Shown: positions 1-6,948 of the stretch, one piece after another
How the letters are laid out: each line of letters starts with the position of its first letter
How positions within the stretch are numbered: the first letter of the stretch is position 1
Assembly: GCF_003952945.1 (NCBI RefSeq)
Contig: NZ_QXGK01000020.1
Coordinates: 1 to 47,849, forward strand
DNA: 47,849 nucleotides
Origin: Bifidobacterium samirii
Lineage (GTDB): Bacteria; Actinomycetota; Actinomycetes; Actinomycetales; Bifidobacteriaceae
Reading direction: 5' to 3'
Notes under the pieces: generated by a model
Databases searched by the model: none
What the model was told of the DNA's origin: nothing
The model's input: only the letters and a program-made list of their open reading frames with translations
Position numbers and translations under genes: made by a program

Positions 1-81
1 CACGTTGCCGCGCTGACGCGGCAGCAGATGCGCGATCCTCATGAACTGGTCCAGCGTGATGTCATACCTCGGCGTACACAT
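1..81 (-). CDS. Transposase N-terminus, IS5-like, cut by window edge
   Basis: The leftward frame starts with ATG at 81 and runs off the window after 27 codons. It begins MCTPRYDITLDQF and continues with a segment containing LLPRQRGNV. An opening with LT/LD-x-QF/W followed by LLPxQRG is typical of the N-terminal region of IS5-group transposases. The catalytic DDE domain lies outside the window, so neither family nor integrity can be confirmed. Its position beside an AT-rich gene cluster fits a mobile-element-rich island. Confidence 0.45.
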   Translation of the reverse strand, partial: MCTPRYDITLDQFMRIAHLLPRQRGNV

Positions 82-606
82 ATACCGATTATCACACAAC
101 ACCAACTAGCGTAAACACACCCTAATACAATCAGGACATCTATTCGGTCAGGCAGTAAGAACGGCACTCTTCAACAAAACCGTGTAAAGAGGGTTCGGAG
201 TAGAGTTCGAGCCGGATATTGGATAGACGCAAACCGAACGTCCCTGCGACAACACACCGCAGAGGCATGTCGGGTGGGGGTACCCTGAACTTGTATCTGA
301 GTTGTTATACGACGTTTCACAAAATACCAGAAGCCCTGGAATCGAGTGATTCCGGGGCTTCTGGTCTTGCCTGCAGAATTGAACCTATGCCTCCTTGTTG
401 GTTTGAAGAGTCGCTTCACCGATTCCCGAGAACTTCGTCAGTCGCATTTTCGTGGTAATGACGCCGTTTTGGTGACGTTTGCGAAATTCGCCGATCGCCG
501 TTGATTCGCTGTTTTCAGGGCTCATCACGTCTGATCAGCAGGCGCGATGCAAAACATCGTCTCGCCGGCTAAGGAAGCCAGATGACGGGGTAGCAATATG
601 CCATTG
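82..606. other. Non-coding stretch downstream of the AT-rich cluster
   Basis: No convincing gene is visible on either strand. The stretch holds the probable outer end of the insertion sequence at the left edge and one strong hairpin at 327-364. The rest, which includes short open frames of unlike codon use, shows no recognisable protein motif. Confidence 0.5.
327..364 (-). terminator. Strong hairpin terminator, leftward
   Basis: CCAGAAGCCC at 327-336 pairs with GGGCTTCTGG at 355-364, extended by an inner stem around a GAGT loop. On the minus strand it is followed by TATTTTGTG, so it best serves leftward transcription. It is a candidate terminator for the five-gene cluster ending at 607. Confidence 0.6.
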
Positions 607-1293
607 TTAGAAGGCTTCTAATCTTATTGTTACCCCTTTCGTTGGAGAGTCTTGGAGGATACGAGAGAAGTCAGGAGTTAATGTTCCATCATTTACCATC
701 TCGTTAAGGAAGTCATGCACCGAATGGACGAATTTCTCTAGACGCGCTACCTCATTGCCGATTGAAAGCAAACTCAGAAAATTCGGATTACGCGCATTCA
801 ACCATTTCTGGTAATCACCGTGTAGGAGCATTCCATATACATAATCAACTGCAGCTTGATGTGGAGTTACGGATCTGTAAGCAGCCTTGGCCTTGTCCTT
901 TGCTGATTCAGATCTGGAATTCGAATTTGAATCGGTATTTTTTATTCGATATGCACAAGTAAAAGACTTCAACAAATGTTCAAGTGATTGCAAGCGCTCA
1001 TGGCTGGAATCAGTGGAATTGTCAAGTCGTGATTTAATTGTCGCAATGACTTTATCAAGTGCGAGTTCATCTTCGGGAGCCCAATACTTTCTCAACAAAG
1101 CTGCGCGCAAGCAGTATTTGATGAAGTTATCATCACTCTCAGGATTCATCATCTCGCTAGTGGTCTTTAGCACTTCTTGTGTATACAGGTCATACTGAAG
1201 TACCGATTCGTGAAAATGAATCAAAAGTTCCATCCCGCCTTCGGGATGCTTCTTCCCTTCGGGATCAGATCGCTTTCGTCTATTTCTTGACAC
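607..1293 (-). CDS. Unrecognised helical protein, last gene of the AT-rich cluster
   Basis: This 228-residue protein matches no family I recognise. The start is GTG, four bases after the stop of the upstream DUF4145 gene and preceded by GAAGGAAAA; an alternative ATG at 1233 (MELLIHF) has AAGGCGGG just before it. The sequence looks mostly alpha-helical. A Ser/Asn/Lys-rich low-complexity linker around residues 118-135 separates two halves. The second half contains HQAAVDYVYGMLLHGD, and there is no obvious catalytic triad or membrane segment. The near-abutting spacing implies co-transcription and perhaps translational coupling with the DUF4145 gene, so it may be a partner or accessory subunit of the same system. 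Base composition is visibly more AT-rich than the prophage or the der region. Confidence 0.75.
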   Translation of the reverse strand: MSRNRRKRSDPEGKKHPEGGMELLIHFHESVLQYDLYTQEVLKTTSEMMNPESDDNFIKYCLRAALLRKYWAPEDELALDKVIATIKSRLDNSTDSSHERLQSLEHLLKSFTCAYRIKNTDSNSNSRSESAKDKAKAAYRSVTPHQAAVDYVYGMLLHGDYQKWLNARNPNFLSLLSIGNEVARLEKFVHSVHDFLNEMVNDGTLTPDFSRILQDSPTKGVTIRLEAF

Positions 1294-1297
1294 TGCG

Positions 1298-2020
1298 TTA
1301 GTTTTCCTTCACTATGCCTGACAGCTTGTCAGATTTAACTTGTTCGAGTCTCTGATTCAGCTTAGCTAATTTTGCCAGACGTTCATCTTGTTGATATGTT
1401 TCCTCAATTAGCAAGTCCATAAAACCAAGAACATAATCAGCCTCATCCTTACTTATGTCTTCGAAAATGTTATGAGTTGAACCGTTGCCAATATCTTTGA
1501 TTGCGTCAGCTAGGTCGCCAAGACGTTTGCTGATCACTCCTTCGTCAGCAGCATCCTTCAACTTCATATTAAGGGTCTTGTCTTTGCCGTGTTCATTGGC
1601 GGGATCCTGAATCTTCTCTGTAATGATGGCTTCGAGTACACTCCTAGCCATAATGACGGTAGCACGATACGCTCCGATAGAGAAACACCTGTGGCATTCG
1701 GAAGCTGCTGAAGTGACTCGTTTAGGTACATCGGGGTACTCTTTGCCGATAGCGGAAATCGGAATCCATTCAATTGGCAAAGTTGGTTCATCGTTGTCAT
1801 CATCCCAACGGTTATGTTTGTAATGTGCGATGTTCGGATAGCCACAACGATCACACTGGTAGATAACGAAATAATTATCGTCACCTTCTTGCATCTTGTC
1901 CGGTTTTGGAAAAGTACAATCTATCAAATCGGTTCCCGTTTCATATAGGAAATGCTCTTGAAGAGCGGGAAGACTCATGTTGGCATATGCATGACAATGC
2001 CAACAATTCCTTACAACCAT
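1298..2020 (-). CDS. Zinc-ribbon plus DUF4145 protein
   Basis: This 240-residue protein has an N-terminal CxxC...CxxC zinc ribbon (Cys6, Cys9, Cys56, Cys59, the second pair inside QCDRCGYPNIA), then a helical DUF4145-type domain. Key landmarks are AASE, CFSIGAYRATVIMARSVLEA and KDIGNGSTH near the C-terminus. In DUF4145 proteins the last motif is usually R-x-x-GN-x-x-x-H; here the first residue is Lys. DUF4145 occurs in restriction and defence proteins and resembles HEPN domains, so RNA cleavage or nucleic-acid sensing is an inference. AAGGAATTAGC precedes the ATG. The gene is 49 bases downstream of the PIN-like gene and almost touches the next. A clear homologue with the same domain layout lies in the prophage at 21031-21696. 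Confidence 0.8.
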   Translation of the reverse strand: MVVRNCWHCHAYANMSLPALQEHFLYETGTDLIDCTFPKPDKMQEGDDNYFVIYQCDRCGYPNIAHYKHNRWDDDNDEPTLPIEWIPISAIGKEYPDVPKRVTSAASECHRCFSIGAYRATVIMARSVLEAIITEKIQDPANEHGKDKTLNMKLKDAADEGVISKRLGDLADAIKDIGNGSTHNIFEDISKDEADYVLGFMDLLIEETYQQDERLAKLAKLNQRLEQVKSDKLSGIVKEN

Positions 2021-2069
2021 GCTAATTCCTTATCTATATCATTTAAAACTGTATATTGGTAGACGATAA

Positions 2070-2915
2070 TTAAAACAGCTCCCGCACACCCCCATCATAA
2101 GCTAAAGAAGAATTAAAATTCTTAGTGACATTCAGATAATTTTCTTCGTCAATCAAGAGAGATGGGATATCGGTATTCATTGAACCAGCCTCTAAGGGCT
2201 CGACATATATATCCCTACTGTATCTCCAATAGTCCAAGAGTGCAGCATCTTGTGTAAGCAATATTGATCCATTTCGGATCGATATTGCATCCAACATAGT
2301 GAGATCCCATGAGACATTCCAAGCGGATTTCGCAATCATGTCACCTGCATAAGACCCACTCTCATGAGTTAAACGGTTAAACGAGAAACCCTGCCTATCT
2401 GAAAGAAAAGCTTTACAAAATCTAAGCGTTTCCAAATCCAGATGAAACCCATTATTCAGAATCCAACGATAGAAATCAGTCCATGATTTCTTCTTTTGCA
2501 ATGAAAAAAGGTGAAGTAATGTAAAATACGACAATAAATGTGTTGCATAGATTTCGTCATATGTATCGTTCGACCCAGAATACATTAGGGGAGGAACAGA
2601 GCGACAAGTATTATTCAGAAATTCTAATAGATATTGATAGCTCAAAGTTTTTATGTATGGAAAAAGCGAGTTACAGTAAGAAATTACTTGTCTTTTATTC
2701 TCATGCGCCCGTTGGCGATACTCTTCACATGCTCCAAATCGCCAATCAACCGACAATGCACTAGCATTAGATAGCGTCCATATCAGCCTATCCGGGAAGA
2801 GCTTCTGGATGGGCTTCTTCCCGGATACTGCTACAACAAGTGGATTGACGAGATTACTGTCTAATACAACCCGTCTCGCATCATCTTTCGATGAGCCTAT
2901 ACTATAGATTCGCAT
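2070..2915 (-). CDS. PIN-like domain protein, putative nuclease
   Basis: This 281-residue protein has the acidic-residue layout of PIN-like RNases. There is an early VVLDSNLVNP (Asp19) after a short N-terminal strand, a mostly helical middle section, and late in the chain WDLTMLDA (Asp204, Asp209) followed by ILLTQDAALLDY (Asp223). The xLLTxD..LL pattern is characteristic of the final acidic residue of PIN domains. The middle insert of more than 150 residues is much longer than in VapC toxins, so this would be a large PIN-like effector rather than a simple toxin-antitoxin toxin. It starts five bases after the endonuclease stop, with only a weak ribosome site, which suggests coupling. The function is inferred from motif spacing only. 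Confidence 0.6.
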   Translation of the reverse strand: MRIYSIGSSKDDARRVVLDSNLVNPLVVAVSGKKPIQKLFPDRLIWTLSNASALSVDWRFGACEEYRQRAHENKRQVISYCNSLFPYIKTLSYQYLLEFLNNTCRSVPPLMYSGSNDTYDEIYATHLLSYFTLLHLFSLQKKKSWTDFYRWILNNGFHLDLETLRFCKAFLSDRQGFSFNRLTHESGSYAGDMIAKSAWNVSWDLTMLDAISIRNGSILLTQDAALLDYWRYSRDIYVEPLEAGSMNTDIPSLLIDEENYLNVTKNFNSSLAYDGGVRELF

Positions 2916-2920
2916 ACTAG

Positions 2921-3793
2921 CTAATCGTTATCCATAAGCGCGAGTTTCCTTAGGGCATCATATCTATCAGTAAATTCCATAGTAGTTCTCGACCCATTCG
3001 AATATTCGATACGAATCTCAAAACGGATAAAATCATATCCATCACTCGCATCAAGATTCATTGATTCTATATAATCACGAGCATCTTGAATCGTCTCAAA
3101 CGATTTATTACTACCCCACAATGAGGTGATAGAAACATTGCTCACATGGCGATCAAGCGACTGATCCAATACCTTTGCAAAAATTTCAAAAGACTCTTTC
3201 TCCTCTTGGAATAGGCAATGTTTAATTGTTTCTATTTCAAGGTCTGTCAAAAGATCAAATCTTTTTACTTGTTCCTCAATCTTCTCATCAGGAGTATCTT
3301 CTTCCCAATACGCATCAATGCCGACCGTCTTGAATGCATCCACAATCGATTGAAGGGAGAAGTGCACTACCACAAAGCCTTGAGACCTCAACTGTTGCAA
3401 TGAGTTCTCAGTGAACTCTCCAGCAAGTACTGTTCCCGTAAAAGGAGCATCGTCTGCATATTTGCGCGCGCATGACAGTACAGCAGAAGAAATCTCTTGT
3501 GCCTTATTCTTTGAGTGCTTCGTGTATCTACGCCATGCGACTTCGATGAAAGCTCGCGGACGGCCGATTACTTCCTCACTGCCACCTTCCTCTACGACCA
3601 AATCCAAATCATGAAAATTACCCAATATGTCTTCAACATGTATCTTCCTCTTTCCATCACGAGTAGGACGCGGATGAATGAAATCTAGATACATATGATG
3701 CTTTTGCGCTATAGGACGCACAGTCTCAACTGTAGCCTGTTCAAGCAGATCGCCAATAATCTGGCCAAAACGGTGCGTAGGTGAGTTTGCCAT
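2921..3793 (-). CDS. Putative restriction endonuclease, PD-(D/E)XK-like
   Basis: The 290-residue reading from ATG 3793 is preferred because GAGGG lies 9 bases upstream and the start falls just after the methyltransferase stop; a longer reading from 3859 would overlap that gene. Around residues 60-90 the sequence runs HDLDLVVEEG, then RPRAFIEVAWRRYTKH. An acidic pair (Asp62/Asp64) followed by E-V-A in a hydrophobic strand resembles the D...ExK core of restriction endonucleases, with the lysine missing or displaced to the nearby basic stretch. Its immediate position after a DNA methyltransferase gene supports a restriction role. The C-terminal half (IETIQDAR-like repeats, ending FTDRYDALRKLALMDND) is unassigned. 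Specificity cannot be read from the sequence. Confidence 0.65.
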   Translation of the reverse strand: MANSPTHRFGQIIGDLLEQATVETVRPIAQKHHMYLDFIHPRPTRDGKRKIHVEDILGNFHDLDLVVEEGGSEEVIGRPRAFIEVAWRRYTKHSKNKAQEISSAVLSCARKYADDAPFTGTVLAGEFTENSLQQLRSQGFVVVHFSLQSIVDAFKTVGIDAYWEEDTPDEKIEEQVKRFDLLTDLEIETIKHCLFQEEKESFEIFAKVLDQSLDRHVSNVSITSLWGSNKSFETIQDARDYIESMNLDASDGYDFIRFEIRIEYSNGSRTTMEFTDRYDALRKLALMDND

Positions 3794-3798
3794 TTTTA

Positions 3799-5070
3799 TC
3801 AACCCTCGATCCAGAGGTACCCTTCCTTCAAGGGCACACGATGTTTCCTGTTCTTCCACTTAATGTTTCGATCGCGCGTTTTATCGAAAGAGTAATCATA
3901 AAACCCCACAGATTGAGCCAAACGCCCCAGCCACTCATCAACGGGCACATATATTCCGTATGGAGCAGAATCTCCTACTACAAAGCAGACACGCGAACCT
4001 TCTTTACAATATGCGCGAAGATTACGGAAAACATGAGCAAGATCAAGAAAATACAACGCTACCATCGTATGGTAATTCTTTTTCCCACCATGATGTTCCT
4101 TTTCCTCATCCAACCTTTGACAAACATCGATTATTTCATCATGAATTGGAGCGAGAATCGGATCTTCCAAATATTCAAAAGTTCTTTTCTTCTCTTTTGA
4201 TACCATCTGAGAGCAGGAACGAACAAGACCTGGACGAATAATGTCCTGAAGATCACCCCATCCTTTAATCTCACCTAAAACACTCAATTCTAGTCGGGTG
4301 GCATCAGCATAGTCATAGTTATTGGCGTAGGGTGGCGATGTAAGAACTAGATCGATTTTGTCATTCATTCCTTCTCGGTATTTGCGTGAGTCCTGCTCCA
4401 AGATATTAGATTGCTTCACAGCACCACTGTTTTGCATGTAGATCAAGTCACTTGCCATTACATCAATCTGATGTAGATAAGCCTTTAGTGCGCCAGAGAC
4501 ATTAGTCTTTGTTTTATTAGGCAGTACGTACTGCCACGTCGCTGTTCCAGCGTGAGACGCTGAACGAAGAACACAAATAAAAGCAATCTTCGCCAATTTA
4601 TATTCCGGCGTATCATCTGCGGACCGTTCGAGAGCTTTCCTTAGTTTATCGATTTCTTGCAGATTCTCTTTGCTATAACATTTCTCAACAATGGCCGGAT
4701 ATTCATACATTGGGTCAGTGATACCAGCCGCGATATTAGCGATAGATTTTCCCTTTTGAGCGAATGCTTCTGGATCTGTGTCCCAGGCAAGCTTAGCTGC
4801 AGCAATTTCATTCACCAATGGATGCGATTCAAAACCAATAGAAGACACGCCGATCTGATCGGCGGCAAGCATTGTTGTTCCACTGCCTGCAAAAGGATCT
4901 AGAACTGTGAAGTCGTCCTTCCCTCCAGTACGCACATGTTCAGTCTCAATAACGGATTCTGCCCATTGCGCAGAAAAACCGGCAGTGTAACGGTACCAGC
5001 CGTGTACTGGCAACTTAAGGTTGTCTATAAACGTTGTGGCAGCTTTCTGCTTAGTCTCATCTTGCTTCAT
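3799..5070 (-). CDS. DNA methyltransferase, TSPPY (N4-cytosine/N6-adenine) type
   Basis: This 423-residue amino-methyltransferase has the S-adenosylmethionine-binding motif I DPFAGSGTT at residues 58-66 and the catalytic motif IV TSPPY at 244-248, followed by ANNYDYADATRLE. The order, binding motif first and catalytic motif second with a helical insert of about 170 residues between, differs from the common beta-class order. TSPPY is more usual in N4-cytosine enzymes, but N6-adenine methylation is possible. It is the first gene of the leftward AT-rich cluster and is followed six bases later by the putative endonuclease. It probably protects host DNA from that nuclease. No promoter is obvious; the ATG follows AGGTTCCT. 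Confidence 0.85.
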   Translation of the reverse strand: MKQDETKQKAATTFIDNLKLPVHGWYRYTAGFSAQWAESVIETEHVRTGGKDDFTVLDPFAGSGTTMLAADQIGVSSIGFESHPLVNEIAAAKLAWDTDPEAFAQKGKSIANIAAGITDPMYEYPAIVEKCYSKENLQEIDKLRKALERSADDTPEYKLAKIAFICVLRSASHAGTATWQYVLPNKTKTNVSGALKAYLHQIDVMASDLIYMQNSGAVKQSNILEQDSRKYREGMNDKIDLVLTSPPYANNYDYADATRLELSVLGEIKGWGDLQDIIRPGLVRSCSQMVSKEKKRTFEYLEDPILAPIHDEIIDVCQRLDEEKEHHGGKKNYHTMVALYFLDLAHVFRNLRAYCKEGSRVCFVVGDSAPYGIYVPVDEWLGRLAQSVGFYDYSFDKTRDRNIKWKNRKHRVPLKEGYLWIEG

Positions 5071-5882
5071 AGGAACCTAGCCTAGCGTGGTTCGTGACGA
5101 GACGCGAACTTTCCACTTTCCAAGAATGCTTCGATGGCACCCAAGAAAGGCGAAAGCACCATTTTTGCTACGCTACAAGCTGATTTCCTTCTTGCTGAGC
5201 GTGCCGATGAACGCTTGATCCGCCAAGGCATAGACGGCTTATGCGACGCCGATGACGCCGACAAGGACGTTGCCCCAGCCGTAGTCGTGGAAGCTGCCGG
5301 GAAGATATGGCTATGACACCGAGCAGGCTGTTCAGCCGAGGCTGGTCAGCCCCACATAGTTGGTGGGGATCACTTCTTAAACGTTCGCACGAGCGCGGGA
5401 GCACGGAAGACTCCAATGTCGGCAGCGAGGACGGTCGCTGCAGAAATATCTATAAGATTTCTCCTTTTTTGGGGTGACTTAGATATGGGAAGATGGTCCC
5501 GGTGTGGCTCCGAAGGCCCCAGTCAGTCTGATAGATGCTTGGTTGCCGTCCTGGGTAAGTCAAGTTTGTCAAGTCGGGTAACGTACCGCCCGTCGGAAGA
5601 ACCAAAGATGATGTTCAGGGTCTCACCGCTCCACACGACATGAATCCACGTGCCAGTACTGGCGTTCATCGTCAGAGTGCGGTTGACGCGATAGGTGAAA
5701 GGTCTGACCAGGCTAGATGCGGCGGATGTTGCTGGGATGCATGCTCCATGCAGCAACTCGCCACAGTCCGGCACGCGCAGCGATGCCGTTTGGTGTCGCT
5801 AGCACGCATCAACTGTATCAACCCGTACAGCACGCCCCATATCGGGGTTAATAGACAAAACGTGGGTCTTAAATCCCTCTTT
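5071..5882. other. Decayed sequence between defence cluster and IS remnant
   Basis: No intact gene is convincing. On the minus strand, fragments in one frame between about 5170 and 5370 read NYVGLTSLG, then after stops GSFHDYGWGNVLVGVIGVA and AVYALADQAFIGTLSKKE. This looks like the broken end of a membrane protein. A second leftward fragment near 5525-5700 contains VNRTLTMNASTGTWIHVVW and then a stop. These are best read as remnants of older genes destroyed by insertions. Confidence 0.4.
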
Positions 5883-6845
5883 GGGTTACTGGTATCTTGC
5901 GTGTCGGAGGGTGATTAACGTTCCAGGCGTTAAGGCGCCCGAGCGTTTGACTTTTTCGTGTTGGCTTGTTCCGTGAGCAGGAGCAAGTCCTCGAGGGCAA
6001 AGAAATGCCCTCTGTGCGGTGAACCGATGCGCAAGAAGGGTTTCAAAGGTCCAGGGCGCAGCGTTGGAGTACCGGACAGGTGCTGGTTGAGCTCGACCAT
6101 GAGACGGGAGGATTCGGCGCGTACGGCGGAGTTCCGTGCGTTCCTCGCGTGGATCACGGGCAAGCGGTTCACGAGCGAAGCCGCCGGTTTCCTCGGCCTG
6201 TCCGGAAGCCGGCATTTTCTAAACCCGGTGAAGGACGTTTTCTGCGCAACACTGCCTCATGCACGTGCCATGCAACACCCGCGTCGATCTGGCGAGCAGG
6301 CCCGGAAACGTTGTCGGAGGGGGAATTCTTCGGGCTCGTCCGCAGGCTCGCCAAGGTGAAGGACACCAGCAAGATCGCCTCACGACTCGCCGAACCCAAC
6401 ACGTGGCACGGCGAGCACGGCATATCTTAGGGAACACGTCACCGCTGGACAGGGTCCTGTGCATGCGAGGAAGGTGCAGGTGGCAGTAGACGCACGAACG
6501 ATTGCGCCATGCCTACTTCCGACTCACCAAACTGAACCGCGCGGGTCCGCTGTTCGCATTCCGCTATCCCGCCGTCGCCGGGGACATCGTCCCGTTGACA
6601 TCGACAACGAACCGGTTGGAGGGCGGGATCAACGCCGTGGTCAAACGCACGCCCGACCACCACCGAGCACTGTCGGAATCCAACATGAAGCGCTGCTGCG
6701 AATGGACGGTGTACATGTTCACGGCGAATCCCGCCCCGGAGTCGGTCGCCCCCCCCCGGCCACTGGAAGAGGGGCGGCGGAAAAGAACCGGCCGGGAATG
6801 ACGGGACGGTTCCGGGTACCGTGACCGAGGTTTGACCCTTAACCC
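5883..6845 (+). mobile_element. IS1249-like insertion sequence remnant
   Basis: The broken transposase (5958-6790) lies between GGGTTACTGGT at 5883 and, inverted at the right, a sequence ending at 6845 that reads GGGTTAAGGGT from the outside. These could be degenerate terminal repeats. No flanking target duplication is visible. The outer limits are tentative. Confidence 0.45.
5958..6790 (+). pseudogene. Transposase pseudogene, IS1249-like
   Basis: Two well-preserved pieces in different frames are recognisable. The N-terminal piece (about 5990-6240) contains CPLCGEPMRKKG, then RREDSARTAEFRAFLAWITGK and GFLGLSGSR: a zinc ribbon followed by a helix-turn-helix segment. The C-terminal piece (about 6505-6760) contains LRHAYFRLTKLNRAGPLFAF, TSTTNRLEGGINAVVK and HHRALSESNMKRCCEW, which is characteristic of IS1249-type transposases. 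The central part with the catalytic acidic residues is scrambled by frameshifts and a stop near 6428. A C9 run lies at 6749-6757 near the end of the frame. The element is inactive. Confidence 0.65.
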
Positions 6846-6861
6846 ACCCCCGTCATGTGCA

Positions 6862-6898
6862 AAATAAAGAAAAACCGGAATCGTATGACTCCGGTTTT
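6862..6898 (-). terminator. Stranded native tRNA-Pro terminator
   Basis: AAAACCGGA at 6871-6879 pairs with TCCGGTTTT at 6890-6898, and on the minus strand is followed by TTCTTTATTTT. It sits immediately beyond attL. Before integration it would have lain directly downstream of the tRNA-Pro gene now at 43660-43736, so it is most simply read as that gene's original terminator. Confidence 0.7.
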
Positions 6899-6899
6899 G

Positions 6900-6931
6900 A
6901 TGGTCGGACCGGCGGGATTTGAACCCGCGAC
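6900..6931. other. attL core repeat
   Basis: These 32 bases are identical to 43659-43690 and cover the T-arm, 3' acceptor strand and encoded CCA of tRNA-Pro on the minus strand. Bases on both sides diverge at once, so this defines the maximal crossover region. The integrase stop codon lies 17 bases away. Confidence 0.95.
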
Positions 6932-6948
6932 GCACGAGCCCGGAAGCC

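Noticed and set aside
365-400. A GGTTCAATTC motif on the minus strand before the hairpin at 327-364, like a tRNA T-loop
   Set aside because: Only two of the five expected T-stem pairs form and no acceptor or anticodon arm can be found, so chance is likelier than a tRNA fragment.
3781-4241. Rightward open frames opposite the methyltransferase and endonuclease genes
   Set aside because: They overlap strongly supported leftward genes, lack ribosome sites and show no protein motifs.
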